DNA of 64,000 nucleotides from Malania oleifera (Eukaryota; Streptophyta; Magnoliopsida; Santalales; Ximeniaceae), in assembly GCF_029873635.1 (NCBI RefSeq), contig NC_080420.1, forward strand, positions 50,607,457 to 50,671,456, written 5' to 3'. Each line of letters opens with the position of its first letter. Within the stretch, counting starts at the first letter, position 1. The position numbers were made by a program, and so were the translations under genes. The notes beneath the pieces are model-generated. The model ran no database searches. It saw only the letters and a program-made list of their open reading frames with translations, and was not told the origin of the DNA. Of this stretch, positions 45,202 to 58,290 are shown in pieces.

Positions 45202-47448
45202 ATCTCTTCTTTTTTTATGATGACAAATACAACGTGCAAAAAGCGGGTACAACCTAGAAAAGCTCCCCCTGACGATATGCATAATGCAAAACAAACATAT
45301 TTCAATGCAGATATTTTTTTCAAGTACTACTAGCCAATTTTTGTCTTATATCTATCTCCCCCTTTTGGAAATAGAAAAAATGACTAAAAACATAAATAGC
45401 CAAAGACATTGGGTATTAATCATTTAAATACACAATAAGATTGGGAAAAATTTTAAAAATTTCAGCAGCATGTCGTTTGAAAATAAAACATTTTCCCAAA
45501 ATTACTTGTATGAAAATGACCTATTCGAGTTCAAATTTTCAATTATCCACAACATTCAACTCAAATAGTCTAGTATGATCAAAAATAGTAAACATGAGTA
45601 TAACTATCAACATGCAAGAGTTATGATAGTCATGCATTTCAAAGCATAAACAAATTCACAAAGTATGAAATATAGCAATAAGGCATACAAACTGTATATC
45701 TGGTCATTTAAAAGTTCAAATGACATAACAAACATGATTAGATCAGAAATATACACAAACCATTGCAATTGAAACATATCATAAGACCCGTCAAATATTT
45801 AAGTTAAAAGCACACGGCATATGATACTAAATAGTAGGTTTGAGCATAAAAACAATCTAACTCGTTCGCATGCATTTTCATGTAAGATCCATGAACCAGT
45901 TATGCAACATCCTTTGTAAATTTTTAAACAAACAAAAAAAATAACTTCATTACTTAAAATTTTAAAGCATAGATAGCACAAGTCATGAAAGCCTCTAACA
46001 CATGAGCAAAAACTAAAACATGTAATTTAAAAGCATTTCTGTTATATATATAGGTATTAAAAATATATCCTCTTTCATATTTGCAAAAAATAATGGGGGT
46101 TGCTTGCTAGAAAAATAAGATTTTAATTTAAAGCAAGCAAGGTCAAGTTTTCTGGCTTGTCCATTAAGTACAAACTAAAATATAACCAGAAAATTACATC
46201 CACAATGATCCTAAAGATGTCAAACAATTTAAAGTAAGGATCATATGGAAAACACAAACAACATGTGGCAAAGAAATATATATCAACTTAAGATTTTCAC
46301 AAAGATCATTTCGGTTAAGCATATGCCACAGTGAGTTCACAATAGATCTAAGCTAAAAATATTTGTGAGCAAAGCAAGATAGAAATTTATGCTTAGATGC
46401 TCCCCCTTTCAATTTGAATTATAGCTTAGATGAAATAAGCTACTTATACTCATCAAAATTGATTTCAGTATGTCAAGAGTATAAGCCATTCATTTTAAGT
46501 CTTTTAAACTAACTATACTGATTATTAATCAGCTATATTTATCCTTATCAGTATAGTTACCCCTATAGACCATAGATGTATCAAAAGATATATATTAAGG
46601 CATGCAATAATGTTCATGACCCAAGAACATTCCATATCAAACCATAAAACTTCAAGCGCAGGATATAATGTTCATGGATTTTTAGAAGAGTCTCAATATT
46701 CAAAAGCGAAATGATGCATATAAGTCATTTATGCGCTTCCTATAGGGATGAATTTTAGCCTTTCTAAATCTTTGATGATTATGCTAGAATGAAATTTAAT
46801 TATTCAATTTATTTTCACTCATCCCTTTAAAAAGATTTTAACATTTTTATCATCATAATCATTGTTGTGCAAGGATTTGGTTTGAAAAAATTCTACTAAA
46901 ATTTTGGCAGCATGCTGACTGTAAATTGAACATTTCCTAAATTTTTATGCGCCAAAACCTGATAGATTCAAGCAATCAATTCAAAATAGTTCAATTTGAG
47001 CATGCAAGAACCTATAATCCACTACCAGCATGCAATTCTCATCAACTGCATCCGCTATGCAGGAGGCATTCTATACTAAGCATGCATTTCAGTAGTATAG
47101 TCAACTCAAGATATTCAGTATAACTCAATAGTAGAGATATAAACTATCCATCAAAGAAATTTTAGCCATTAATCAAATTAGCTGCAATGCTATGCACATA
47201 TAGGCAAAAAGGTATAAACGATATAAGAATATGAGAGCATAGATATGAACGATAAATGCTAGTTAAGCACTAATCCATTTTATGCCTTTTTCATTTTCTA
47301 ATTACTTAGCCAAGTGTTTATATTTTTCATGATTTAATCTTGACTAAACATGTTTAGGCTTAGAGGACAAAAGATTCACATGCAATACTTCTTCAGGGTC
47401 ACAAGCCAATGTAAGCCTTTTTACTTATGAGTTTCAATATATGATAAA
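45202..47448 (-). other. DE internal non-coding region, 3' part
   Basis: Polypurine tracts on the element strand at 45207-45222, about 45264, 45356 and 46401 (plus 'ctccccctttt' forms). Two candidate hairpins: 45441-45499, with perfect 9-bp arms TTGGGAAAA/TTTTCCCAA, and a decayed one around GCATGC at 46910-46915. The conserved block 'aactgcatccgctatgcaggaggcattct' begins near 47042. No coding homology. It continues at 56082. Confidence 0.7.
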
Positions 47449-49222
47449 TGTAAGAACCCAAACCGTGATAGGTGGGTTTAAATAAATAACAGAGGGATAA
47501 AATTTGAATTTGATCATGATTCGTCAACGAAGCTAGAGTTCGTCGATGAAGGCCTTGTATCTCTCGTCGACGAAGTTCAGAGGCTCGTCGATGAGGTCTT
47601 GGTCTCGTCGACGAGAAGACTACAGAGCCTCGTCGACGAGGACGCAATTCGTCGACGAGAAGTTGCCGGGTCAAAGTGCTACAAATATAAGTTTTCATTA
47701 CTTCTCAACTAAGAAAACTAAATCATATCTCTTTGGAACTCTCCCTACTCTTCATCTCTCTAGATTTCTTCATCGTTTGTTACGAGAATCGTAAATCTGA
47801 AGTTACCACAAGGATCGTGGAAGGATTCTCTACAAGTCCTACGGATCAAATTTTTGGTTCGGCCGGTTTCGGGTTTTGGCGTAAAATCGAGGTAAGACTC
47901 GGTTTTCAATTTTTGATATGGTATTTTTGTAGGGAACAGTATTGTGAGTAAATTCTGTACTGTTGATTTTAGGTTTTGGAATTCGATTCACTATTTAGGG
48001 GTCTTAGTGTTCGAGAATCTCTCTTATAGGAAAGGTAAGGGGAATTGTGTTTATATCGGTTATTTGTGAAATCAGACTTAGTGAAACAGTGGTTGATGGT
48101 CCTGTGTGTGTTTTGCTTACTCATTTGAGGGAATCTAATGGGGAAAACTATCGGTTTTTTATGATTACAGTTTTGGGTAAAAGGGGGCGACGGGTTGTAT
48201 CCCTAGTTTTGTTGAAAACCAAATGTAAATGCTGATTTATACTGTGTTATAGGGATGGCCGCACCTTGACTTGTTTAAAATGTACTTTTTTGAAAAACCA
48301 TGATTTTAGATTACCAAATGGGTGTGGTTTGTTTGGTTATAAGCATGCATGTGTGTGTGATTGGTTGAAATGCTAGTAGGAACGCGATTCCAAATTGTTC
48401 CAGGTACTGAGAGTGTCCAGCTCTATATCCGAGGGCGTATGAAATCGCTGGCATATATTGGCAGAGTGTCTGGCTCTATATCCAAAGGCGTGAGCCTAAT
48501 CTGGTAGATCAGGCTAAAGGGTGTGGATCCACCAGTTTAGCACCGGTACGATGCCATGGGAGTCCGAGACTAACCATGTGCCGGTGGCGCTGTGTTAAGC
48601 GGGTTAGCTATAGGCCAACGCCATATATCACGGGTCGGCTTCAAGCCGATGGGTGTGACGACATCGGGATTGCTGATCACATGTGTGCGTGTGCGTGTAT
48701 GCACTGTTTTGAAATTAGTACTGGAACTGTATTTAACTGCATGTATGTTATATCATGATAACACTCAAATGCCACACACTGATATAACCTATGTTCTTCC
48801 TTACTAAGAGGTGTCTCACCCTTACTCTACGTACATTTTTACAAGTCATTCGAGTAACCAGAACTAGCGTTCTAGTGTAGGGAGCGTAGTGGCCGGTGTA
48901 CTGCCGTTAGCGCTTGGGTAAGTGCTAGGACTGTGTTTTGGTGGGTTGCCATTTTGATATGTATTGGGCACCCGTTTGTACATTTTTTATAGAGCCTTGT
49001 TTCTGTTCTTGTATAGACTCTGGTATGGTAGTGCATATGTATATAGAATGACCTTTTTCCGCTGTGTATATGGTTATGTTCGGATGTGTATAGGGTGCCT
49101 AGGAACCCTACGGGGTCGGACCCTCATCTGTTGTTCTGTATCTTGGATGTTTTGTATGATACAGGAACTGGTTGGGTTACATTTTCACCCCTGGGTACCA
49201 TTTCCGGGTTCGGGGCGTGACA
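47449..49222 (+). repeat. 5' LTR of chromovirus
   Basis: 1774 bp, TGTAAGAACCCA to GGGGCGTGACA. The TATA box of the 3' copy (TATAAATA) is decayed here (ACAAATATAA at 47681). About 75 bp of the U3 palindrome region present in the 3' LTR is missing, at repeated TCGTCGAYGAG motifs. Confidence 0.95.
47518..47665. repeat. TCGTCGACGA palindrome array, chromovirus 5' LTR
   Basis: Units of the type CTCGTCGACGAG / TTCGTCGACGAA and decayed forms (ttcgtcaacgaa, ctcgtcgatgag), seven or eight in 150 bp of U3. The ORFs at 47399-47698 (-) and 47546-47794 (+) come from reading this array. Confidence 0.85.
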
Positions 49223-49224
49223 AC

Positions 49225-49237
49225 TTGGTATCAGAGG
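49225..49237 (+). other. Primer-binding site of chromovirus
   Basis: TTGGTATCAGAGG, three bases after the LTR; initiator tRNA-Met type. Confidence 0.88.
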
Positions 49238-49536
49238 TAACCAAGTTGTTAGGTCTTGTAGACTTGGTTAGGCTTAGCTGTGAGTACATACCAGAGTATA
49301 GGATGTTGGATATGGATAGAGTTGGTTGAGGGTTGTTCGATTACTAGATCGGGATTTGTCGACAGTATTCCGTGTTTTTCCTGAGATGATAATTCCAGTA
49401 AAAGTAGGGCAGATCATTGATGACTTTCGTGTTAGTGCGATAGGACAGACCTGGACCTGGTAAGGAATAGTTAACATGATTAGTTGTTGATCATTATGTT
49501 AATGGTACATGTTATAGAGGTACTGATAGATTCCTA

Positions 49537-50565
49537 TTGTGTTGGAGAATAGAGCCCAGGGATAATGACCTGGGAAGTGGCTCTGAGGAGACTGCGAGTG
49601 ATGAGTCTCGTTCTGTGCCTCGAGGTTTGATGAGGCAGGTGTTACGAGAGATCGAGTGGAGTATGAGGAGATGTGAGCGCTCTCCTATTACTGCGGGGTG
49701 CACCATTAAGAGGTTCACATGTATGCATCCTCCAATGTTCTCTGGAGGACCTGACCCAACGATAGCAAAGGATTGGGTAGAGAAGACTGAGAGGATCTTG
49801 GAGGCCCTGCACTGCATGGATAGGCAGTGAGTCCTCTATACTACCTTCCAGGTATTCGGGGAGGCGGGTTGATGGTGGACTGCAATGAATCTACTAGAGA
49901 AGCAGAGGGGTAGTCTTGAGGAAATGTCATGGAGCCATTTCGAGGAGGTGTTCTTTGACACAAATGAGTTTTTTGCTTTGACTCAGGGGAGTATAACGGT
50001 GCAGGGGTATGTGGCTCGGTATATAGAGCTGCCCCCATTTGCGCTGTGTTTGATCTCGAGTGAGTATGAGAAGACTCGGAGGTTCGAGAAGGGTCTGAGG
50101 AAGGATATCCACAGACTAGTGGGTATGCTTCAGATTCGCGAGTTCTCAGTGTTGGTGGATAAAGCCACGGTGATTGAGATAAGTATCCGAGAGGATGAGA
50201 TGGATCAAGAATCGAGGAATAGGATTGTACCTTCTGGTTCTTAGATAGGATCTCATCATGGATCATGGAAGAAGAGGAACAAGGGCTTGAGCTACCATCA
50301 AAATACCAAGCGCCAGAGTTCTCAGATGAGCCAGATTAGTGGTCGTTGTGCCAAATGCCACAGATGGCATGAGGGTGAGTGTCGGTCATTTGGGGGTAAC
50401 TGTTACAACTGTGGCCAGCCAGGTCATATGTTTCATGATTGTCATGCACTGAAGCGAGATGTTCCGACATCCAGTGCGAACCGTGGGAGCAACCAGATAC
50501 CTTGGGGAACCATTAGACTAATACAGTTCTGCCAGAGTATACTCTCTTACTCCAGCAAACGCTAA
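49537..50565 (+). pseudogene. Chromovirus gag
   Basis: One frame with two internal stops (near 49828 and 50242) and one in the 'EAG*WW' stretch (about 49873). Capsid region: 'FTCMHPPMFSGGPDPTIAKDW' in pieces, 'EMSWSHFEEVFFDTNEFF', 'GSITVQGYVARYIEL', 'YEKTRRFEKGLRKDI'. A zinc knuckle follows: 'CAKCHRWHEGEC' then C-YN-C-GQPG-H-MFHD-C (about 50401-50442). No in-frame ATG is visible at the left edge, so the true start is lost or upstream. Role: RNA packaging and particle assembly. Pol follows after a frameshift. Confidence 0.9.
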
Positions 50566-50581
50566 GCATACAGGGAATGTA

Positions 50582-53500
50582 GTGATAGGTACCTTATTAT
50601 TGCTTTCAAAAAAGGCTTCTGTTTTGTTTGATTTGGGTGCAACCCATTCTTTTATATTTGTGAATTTTGTTGGACGGTGTGGGGTTGAGACCCAAGTCAT
50701 GAATGAGTTGTTATCTGTTACTACGCCATCTGAGAGCGTATCTTTCTGTGGGAAGATGTTGGTAGATTGCCCAGTAGTAATTTAGGGGAAGTTTCTACCG
50801 GCAAATCTTGTTGTATACGACATGTCGTGGTTCGATGTTATTTTGGGGATGGATTGGTTATTCTCCAGTTATGCTGTGATTGACTGTCATATGAAGGTAG
50901 TAGTTTTCAGACCTCCTGGGGAGCAAGAGTACAAATTTGTGGGATCGTGTGTGCTACTAGCGCCACAGATTTTGTTGGCACTACAGGCAAGGAGATTAAT
51001 CATGGACGAGTGTCGAGGGTACCTAGCTTGTGTGAAGGAATAGACAGGGGATGAGTTGAGACTCGAGGACATTTGGGTAGTCAGCGAGTTCCTGGATGTG
51101 TTTCTAGGTGATTTACTCAGTTTACCTCCGGATCGAAAGGTGGAGTTTGCTATAGAATTGCTGCCTAGCAAGGCGCCGATCTCTAAAGCTCCATACCAAA
51201 TGGCTCCAGCAGAACTTCGAGAGTTGAAGGAGCAGTTGCAGGAATTACTGGACCGGGGATTCATTCGACCTAGTGTTTCTTCCTAGGCAGCTCTAGTATT
51301 GTTTGAGAAGAAGAAGGACGGGTCGATGCGGATGTACATTGATTACCATGAGATTAACAAGGTAACTGTGAAGAATTGCTATCCTTTTCCTCGTATCGAT
51401 GATCTCTTTAACCAGTTGCAGGGGATGAGGGTCTTTTCAAAGATCAATTTACCATCAGGATATCATCAGGTGAGGGTTAGAGGTGAGGATGTAGCAAAGA
51501 CTGCTTTTCGAACCATATATAGCCACTACGAGTTTTTAGTCATGCCTTTTGGGTTGACGAATGCTCTAGCGGTGTTCATGGATTTGATGAACAGGGTTTT
51601 ACATGAGTACCTGGATCGGTTCGTGGTGGTATTCATTGATGATATTCTGGTATACTCGAGGAGTTCGGAGAAGCACGATAATCATTTGAGGTTAGCATTA
51701 CAGATTCTGCAGGAGAAGAAATTGTATGCTAAAATGAAGAAGTGTGAATTCTGGTTGAATCAAATTGCATTCTTAGGCCATGTGGTGACTAGTGACGTTA
51801 TCTCAGTTGATCCTAGCAAGATTGAAGTTGTGGTCGACTAGGTAAGACCGAAGAGTGTGCAAGAGGTTCGGAGTTTCCTGGGACTGGCAAGTTATTATCG
51901 TCGGTTCATGGAAGATTTTTCTAAACTGTCTGGGCCTCTGACTCGATTGACCAGGAAGGGGGTGCAATTTGACTGGACCAGTGATTGTGAGCAGTGCTTT
52001 CAAGAGTTGAAGCATTGGCTGGTTACTACTCCAGTGTTGACCATTCCTTCGGGGGATAGTCGGTTTTGATTTATAGCGACACGTCTCTGAAAGGTTTAGG
52101 ATGTGTTCTTATGCAGTAGGGTAAAGTAGTAGCGTATGCTTCCCGACAACTGAAAGGATATGAGAAGAATTACCTTACGCATGATCTGGAATTGGCTGCT
52201 GTTGTATATGCACTGAAGATCTGGCAACACTATTTGTATGGTGTTCAGTGTGAGATCTTTATTGGCCACAAGAGCCTCAGGTACTTTTTCACACAAAAGG
52301 AGTTGAACATAAGGCAGAGGCGGCGGCTAGAATTGATTAAGGACTACAATTACACAATTAGTTGTCACCCAAGGCTAATGTGATAGTTGATGCGTTGAGT
52401 CGGAAGTTAGAGTCTGCAGTTGTATCGACAGTTGTAGTTCAGCATCATATTAGACGAGATCTGGAAAGCCTTGGCATAGAGTTGGTGTTTGGTGATCATC
52501 AGGCTTTCATTACCAACCTGGTGGTCTAGCCGACCTTATTTGAGCGTATAAAGGCCGCGCAGGCTAGTGATGCAGAGTTGGCAAAGGTTATGGAAAAGGT
52601 ACAGCAGGGACTGGCTATAGAGTTTAACATCTCTGAAGGAGGTGTACAAAGGTTTGGGACCAGGTTATGTGTTCCGAACGACAATGAGATCAGAAATACA
52701 ATTTTGGAGGAAGCGCATCATTCTTTGTTTACGATACATCTTGGTAGTACAAAGATGTATCGGGACTTGCGCGAGACCTTCTAGTGGTTTGGTATGAAGA
52801 GGCAAATTTCTCAGTTCGTGGAGCAGTGTCTGACGTGTCAGCAGGTAAAAGTTGAGCATCAGAGGCCGGTAGGGCCATTGTAGCCTTTGCCTATTCCAGT
52901 GTGGAAATTGGAGCATATTTCCATGGATTTTGTGACCGGATTGCCGCCAGCACTTCACGGGCAGTGCTATCTGGGTGGTCGTGGATAGGTTGACAAAATC
53001 TTCTCATTTCATACCGATAAAGGTTGACTATCCTTTGAATAGATTAGTAGATATGTATGTGCATGAGATTATAGGAATGCACGGGGTACCGGTGTCCATT
53101 GTGTCAGATCAAGATCCGAGGTTTACTTCTCGATTCTGGATGAGCTTGCAGAAAGCGTTGGGGACGAAGCTTAGTTTCAGTATAGTGTTCCACCCCTATA
53201 CTGATGGATAGTCAGAGAGGACGATATAGATCTTGGAAGATATGTTGCAAGCTTGTGTGCTAGACTTTGGTGGTAGCTGGTTACAGTTTATGCCATTAGT
53301 AGAGTTCACTTATCATAACAGCTTCCACACTAGTATCGGGATGGCACCGTTTGAGGCTTTGTACAGTCGGAGGTGTCGATCTCCTTTGTGTTGAGATGAG
53401 GTTAGTGAACGTCAGGTGTTAGGACCTGAACTTATGTAGCTGGCTTCTGAGAAGGTGGATTTGATCTAGGAGAGGATTAAATCAACTCAGAGTCGACAGA

Positions 53501-53958
53501 AGAGTTACGTAGATGTTCGTCGACGTGATTTAGAGTTCGAGGTGGGGGTTAAGGTATTTTTGCGTACCGCTTTGATGAAAGGGGTGATGAGATTCGGGAG
53601 GAAGGACAAGCTGAGGCCGAGGTATCTTAGACAATTTGAGGTTCTTGAGCGAGTGGGTCTGGTAGCCTACAGGACTGCACTACCCCCAACACTCTCGAGG
53701 GTCCACGATGTGTTTCACGTATCCATGTTGAGAAGATACGTGCTAGACCCATCACATGTTATCAGTTATGATGAGTTGAAAATTGGGGATACTTAAGCGT
53801 ATGAGGAGATACTTGTTTAAGTTCTAGACCGTAAAGTTCAGAAGCTTCGTACCAAAGATATATCGTTAGTGAAGGTATTGTGGCGGAACCATGAGGTTGA
53901 AGAAACTTCTTGGGAACTGGAAATGAAAATACGCCGGAAGTATCCACGGTTGTTTTGA
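50582..53958 (+). pseudogene. Chromovirus pol: protease, RT, RNase H, integrase, chromodomain-like tail
   Basis: Protease 'LFDLGATHSFI' (DSG changed to DLG, about 50617). RT 51056-51841: '[22 protein letters not shown]', 'VMPFGLTNA' and the active-site '[10 protein letters not shown]' are kept, but motif A reads '[10 protein letters not shown]' with Asn for the catalytic Asp. RNase H about 52020-52400: '[19 protein letters not shown]', '[10 protein letters not shown]' in place of TDHKSL. Integrase: HHCC (about 52717-52835), Asp in 'MDFVTGLPP', Asp in 'VSDQDPRFTS', Glu in 'SERT' after a stop. GPY/F-type module 'FEVLERVGLVAYRTALP', then 'LVKVLWRNHEVEETSWE', a group-II chromodomain-like tail ending at 53958. 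At least three frameshifts between 52070 and 52975 and many stops. Confidence 0.93.
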
Positions 53959-54227
53959 GCACTTGTATATTATCCGACTTTGGGTTGGGATAGGTGGTTA
54001 GTTGTTGGAAGTATGTGTATTGTGAACTCCTAAGACAGTTGTATATGTAACCACAGTATTCCTCCGCCATAAGTGAGGGTATGTATGTGTATGTGTATAA
54101 TAAGGTTGCGCTATAGTAGTCACCAGTGTTCTTCTTAGAGATGCGTGTATGTATTCAGTTGTATATATGAGTTTGTAAATGAGAGATTGAAAATTTCAAG
54201 GATGAAATTTTTGTAAAGAGGCGAGGT
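53959..54227 (+). other. Chromovirus 3' untranslated region and polypurine tract
   Basis: No gene. 'aaagaggcgaggt' at 54214-54227, next to the 3' LTR, is the probable polypurine tract. Confidence 0.65.
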
Positions 54228-56076
54228 TGTAAGAACCCGAACCGTGATAGGTGGGTTTAAATAAATAAGAGAGGGATAAATTTTGAATTTGAATAGGATT
54301 TGTCGATGAAGCTAGAGTTCGTCGACGAAGGCCAGAGTTCATTAACGAAGGCCTTGTATCTCTCGTCGACGAAGTTTAGAGGCTCGTTGACAAGGAGAAG
54401 CCGAGGGGTTTCGAAAAATTGAAGATCCCAGAGACGTCGACGAGGTCTTGGTCTCGTCGACGAGAAGACTATAGAACCTCGTTGACGAGGACGCAATTCG
54501 TCGACGAGAAGTGGACGAGTCAAAGGGCTATAAATAGAAGTTTTCATTACTTCTCAACTAAGAAAACTAAATCCTATCTCTCTATCTCTATAGAACTCTC
54601 CCTACTCTTCATCTCTCTAGATTTCTTCATTGTTCGTCGTGAGAATCGTAAATATGAAGTTACCACGAGGATCATGGAAGGATTCTCTACAAGTCCTACA
54701 AATCAGATTTTTGGTTTGGCCAGTTTTGGGTTTTGGCGTAAAATCAAGGTAAGGCTCGGTTTTCAATTCTGATCTTGTATTTTTGTAGGAAATAGTCTTT
54801 TGAGTAAATTCTGTATTGTTGATTGTAGGTTTTGGAACTCGGTTCGCTGTTTAGGGGTCTTAGAGTTCAGAAATCTCTCTTGGGGGAAAGGTAAGGGGAA
54901 TTGTGTTTATATCGGTTATTTGTGAAATCGGACTTGGTGAAACTGTGGTTCATGGTCCTGTGTGTGTTTTGGCTACTAATTTAGGGGAATCTAATGGAGA
55001 AAACTATGGGTTTTTCATGATTACAGTTTTGGGTAAAAGGGGGCGACGGGTTGTATCCTTAGTTTTGTTGAAAACCAAATGTATATGCTGATTTATACTG
55101 TGTTATAAGGATGGCCGCACCTTGATTTGTTTAAAATGTATTTTTTTGGAAAACCATGATTTTAGATTACCAAATGGGTGTGGTTTGTTTGGTTATATAA
55201 GCATGCATGTGTGTGTGATTGGTTGAAATCTAGTAGGAACGCGGCTCCGAATTGTTCCAAGTATTGAGAGTGTCCGGCTCTATATCTGAGGGTGTATGAA
55301 ATCGCTGGCATAGATTGGTAGTGTCCGGCTCTATTCCAATGGCATGAGCCTATTCCGGAAGATCAGGCCAAAGGGTGTGGATCCACCATTTTAGTGCCAG
55401 TACGATGCCATGGGAGTTGGGGACTAACCATGTGCCGGTGGCGCAGTGTTACGTAGGTTGGCTACAAGCCAACATCGTATGTCGCGGGCCAACTACGGGC
55501 CGATGGGTGTGACAACACCGAGATTGCTGATCATGCGTGTGTGTGCATGTATGCACTGTTGTTGAAATTAGTACAAGAACTGTATTTAACTACGTGTATG
55601 TTGCATCATGATAACACTTAAATGCCACACACCGATATAACTTATGTTCTTCCTTACTAAGAGGTGTCTCACCCCTACTGTACGTACATTTTTACAGGTC
55701 CTTCGAGTAACCGGAGCTAGCGTCCTAGTATAAGGAGCGTATTGACCAGTGTACTGCGGTTAGCGCTTGGGTAAGTGCTAGGACTATGTTTTGGTGGGTT
55801 GCCATTTTGAGATGTATTGGGCACACATTTGTACATTTTTTATAAAGTCTTGTTTCTGCTCTTGTATAGACTATGGTATGGCACTGCATATGTATATAGA
55901 ATGACCTTTTTCCGTTATGTATATGGTTATGTTCAGATGTGTATAGGGTGCCTTGGAACCCCACGGGATCGGACCCTTATCCGTTGTTCTGTATCTTAGA
56001 TGTTTTGTATGATACAAGAACTAGTTGGGTTACATTTTCACCCCCTAGGTCCCATTTTCGGGTTCGGGGGGTGACA
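54228..56076 (+). repeat. 3' LTR of chromovirus
   Basis: 1849 bp, TGTAAGAACCCGAACC to GGGGGTGACA. Similar to the 5' LTR throughout with scattered substitutions. Palindrome array 54299-54511; TATAAATA 54529-54536; 'gtgtctcacccctactgtacg' near 55664. Confidence 0.95.
54529..54536 (+). promoter_or_regulatory. TATA box, chromovirus 3' LTR
   Basis: TATAAATA right after the palindrome array, followed by a CT-rich leader. Confidence 0.65.
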
Positions 56077-56081
56077 ATAAA

Positions 56082-57114
56082 GGCCCAAGTTCAAATGGCT
56101 TTTCTTTCTTAACATTCATGCATAGGTTTCTTAGTTATTACATTTTTATATATGTTGAAACCTATGGACATCGTATTAGCCATTTAACTTATATCTAAGG
56201 ATATGAAGCTCTAAATGATTTAATTTTAAAATTTGAGAGCTTTTTCTGAGGTGTAGAGGATAAATACTCTTGGATAACAAGATTATCATTAAGCTTAAAA
56301 GAGTATTTAGGTGAAGCAGGACATTCTATAGTATAAGCAAGTTGGAAGGTAAGTCCTAGCTATTTAGATAAAGAGCCTTTAGAAGTATATAGATATTTGA
56401 AGAACGATGCTCTTTGGAGAATAGAAAGTATCCTTTAGATATGATCATAATCAAGAGTAAGAATACACATCAAGTGATAGGAAAAGTCTTTGCCAAAGAT
56501 AGCCGTGAAAGGGCAAAGAATTCCAATGGAAGAGTTAGTGAACCAAGATTAAAGGATTTTTATATTTTAAGCTCAAGGGGAATATTTTGATTTATGAGTT
56601 TGATTCCCTTAAAGGACGCCTCTAATTTGGTTAAAGCTATGAGAAGCACTCAATATATAATAGTCATTTATGATCAGTAGTGCTTTAAGCCTAGAGTGAT
56701 GACTAACCATTTTATTAGGCATTTAAGGCTTTCAATATGAGTTTAGGATAAGATGTTTAAATAGAAGAATTTATTTCCTAAAACTCAAACTTGTGTAATG
56801 GATAAAGTATGCTTAACTTTAGATATTCATATTTAAGCGTGAGTTAAGTAATTTGAATTATTTACCAGGAAAATAATGCTCTGTCCATTTGGAAGTGGAT
56901 TTCATTCAATTATGTTACAGCCAATGTTTTCATATTTTATCCAATCATCATGATATTTCTTCATTAAGTGATTAGATTGGATATTTTTCATGAATTTTCG
57001 TATTGGTTAAATTTTCAAAGAATTTTAAGTACGCGCCACTTCCCAAGCCTATAGTCATCACTACCCCCTAAACCTAATCCTAAGATCTAAGGAAGAATTA
57101 ACTAATTTGACAAT
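56082..57114 (-). other. DE internal non-coding region, gag-proximal part
   Basis: Continuation of 45202-47448 after the chromovirus insert. No coding homology. Blocks match the post-gag region of element 2 and the 60514-60950 / 32962-33441 parts of BF ('gtgtaatggata', 'cctagagtgatgactaa', 'ccatttggaagtggat'). Confidence 0.65.
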
Positions 57115-58235
57115 TTAAATCCATTTTTCCTTAGGCCCTACGGGGTTTGCTCTGCTGACTATCCATTTCATTCCTTTTCCTAAGCCTCTGACACTTTTGG
57201 ATGGAAAAGTGGATAGAGTGTGCCATTTAATTTTATGACAAAAGCAATTTTAAATTTTCATGAAGAGCCATGCTTATTAATCTTATGTTTGCTCGATGAG
57301 ACATAAAAGTTTGTATGAGATTTATTAAGTGATTTTGAACCCTTTTTGAAAAGATTTTTCTTTTTATGACCTGAGGGTTTATCATCTCCCATTTCTTCTT
57401 CCTGGCATATTATTTTCAATTTTTCCTTCATGCTTTTCTTCTCTAAGGTGGCATGATAATATTTTAACTCCTCTATTGTTTAGCCAACCTTTTTTTTTTT
57501 TTTTTGAATTTTCAGAAATGTTTTATAATAAGACATTCCAACTAGAGACTTATGAATTTTAAATGAATCCTTTTCTAGTGGTCTGTTCAATGACATGCTT
57601 TCATCATAAAACTCATAGCAAGATTCAATGCAAGATTTATCTCTATAACTAACATATGAATCAATGCATACAGTATCATTATAAGAAACAGTCAATGACT
57701 CATTATAAGATATATCATAAATTTTTTTACAAGAATCATCACATACATCAACAACAGAGCTATCATGAAATTCAATAGATGATTCATCATTTGATACAAC
57801 ACAATATTCAGCATAAGAATCATCAATTGAGTTTGAGTTAGAATCCTATACCTCTTCTTTTGTTAATACTATTTCCCTCTCACTTACCACTCCTTGAGTG
57901 GTGGTTTCATTCTTCCGGGATTCTCCATATTTCCTTTCAAGTTCATCCCAAATTTCCTGTGCACTCATACATGCCACAATCTCAACAAAAATATTAGAAT
58001 CTAATGCAAGACATAACATGTCCATGGCATATGAATTCGCATGCATTAAGCTAATATCATTTTCATCGAAGGGCATACGAATTTCATTAACAATCACCTG
58101 TCTGGCCATCCTATCCATGAATTTTATAAAAACGCTCATTCTAGTTTTCTAAGTGGTGTAATCAATACCACAAAACAATGGAGGACTGGAAGGCGACTGT
58201 CCCTCACCGAATGGGGATACACCAAACTGAGCCAT
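57115..58235 (-). pseudogene. Sirevirus-type gag, element DE
   Basis: ATG at 58235 ('MAQFGVSPFGEGQSPSSPPLF'), then a TAG where Trp is expected ('DYTT*KTRM', about 58150). 'MLCLALDSNIFVEIVACMSAQEIWDELERKYG' follows, then at once 'ESRKNETTTQGVV' and an Asp/Ser-rich segment with another stop near 57843. A charged coiled-coil-like region runs through about 57695-57300, broken by a poly-T tract (57490-57506). A decayed zinc knuckle (about 57235) and 'GPKEKW' (about 57130) mark the end. As in elements 2 and BF, the sequence breaks off after 'YG' and lacks the rest of the UBN2-type domain. Confidence 0.82.
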
Positions 58236-58275
58236 TGTGACATTTTTGCAAGAACGTTTAAGTCTAGTGCAACGA

Positions 58276-58288
58276 GGCTCTGACACCA
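58276..58288 (-). other. Primer-binding site of DE
   Basis: Element strand TGGTGTCAGAGCC, one mismatch to TGGTATCAGAGCC, two bases from LTR E. Confidence 0.88.
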
Positions 58289-58290
58289 AT

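Larger units (their letters stand above)
47449..56076 (+). mobile_element. Tekay/Del-type chromovirus (Ty3/gypsy), full length but decayed
   Basis: 8628 bp: 5' LTR 47449-49222, primer-binding site 49226, gag, pol (protease, RT, RNase H, integrase with chromodomain-like tail), polypurine tract, 3' LTR 54228-56076. Perfect TSD ATAAA (47444-47448, 56077-56081). It is the only element in the window with all pol domains, but frameshifts and more than ten stops disable it. It cannot serve the Copia or Athila gag-only elements, which belong to other lineages. Confidence 0.95.

Noticed and set aside
49512-50266. Minus-strand ORFs across chromovirus gag
   Set aside because: Shadow frames of the plus-strand gag; no homology on the minus strand.
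54257-54772. ORFs on both strands in the chromovirus LTR (also 47399-47951)
   Set aside because: Arise from TCGTCGACGA repeats, which are open on both strands because the unit is palindromic.
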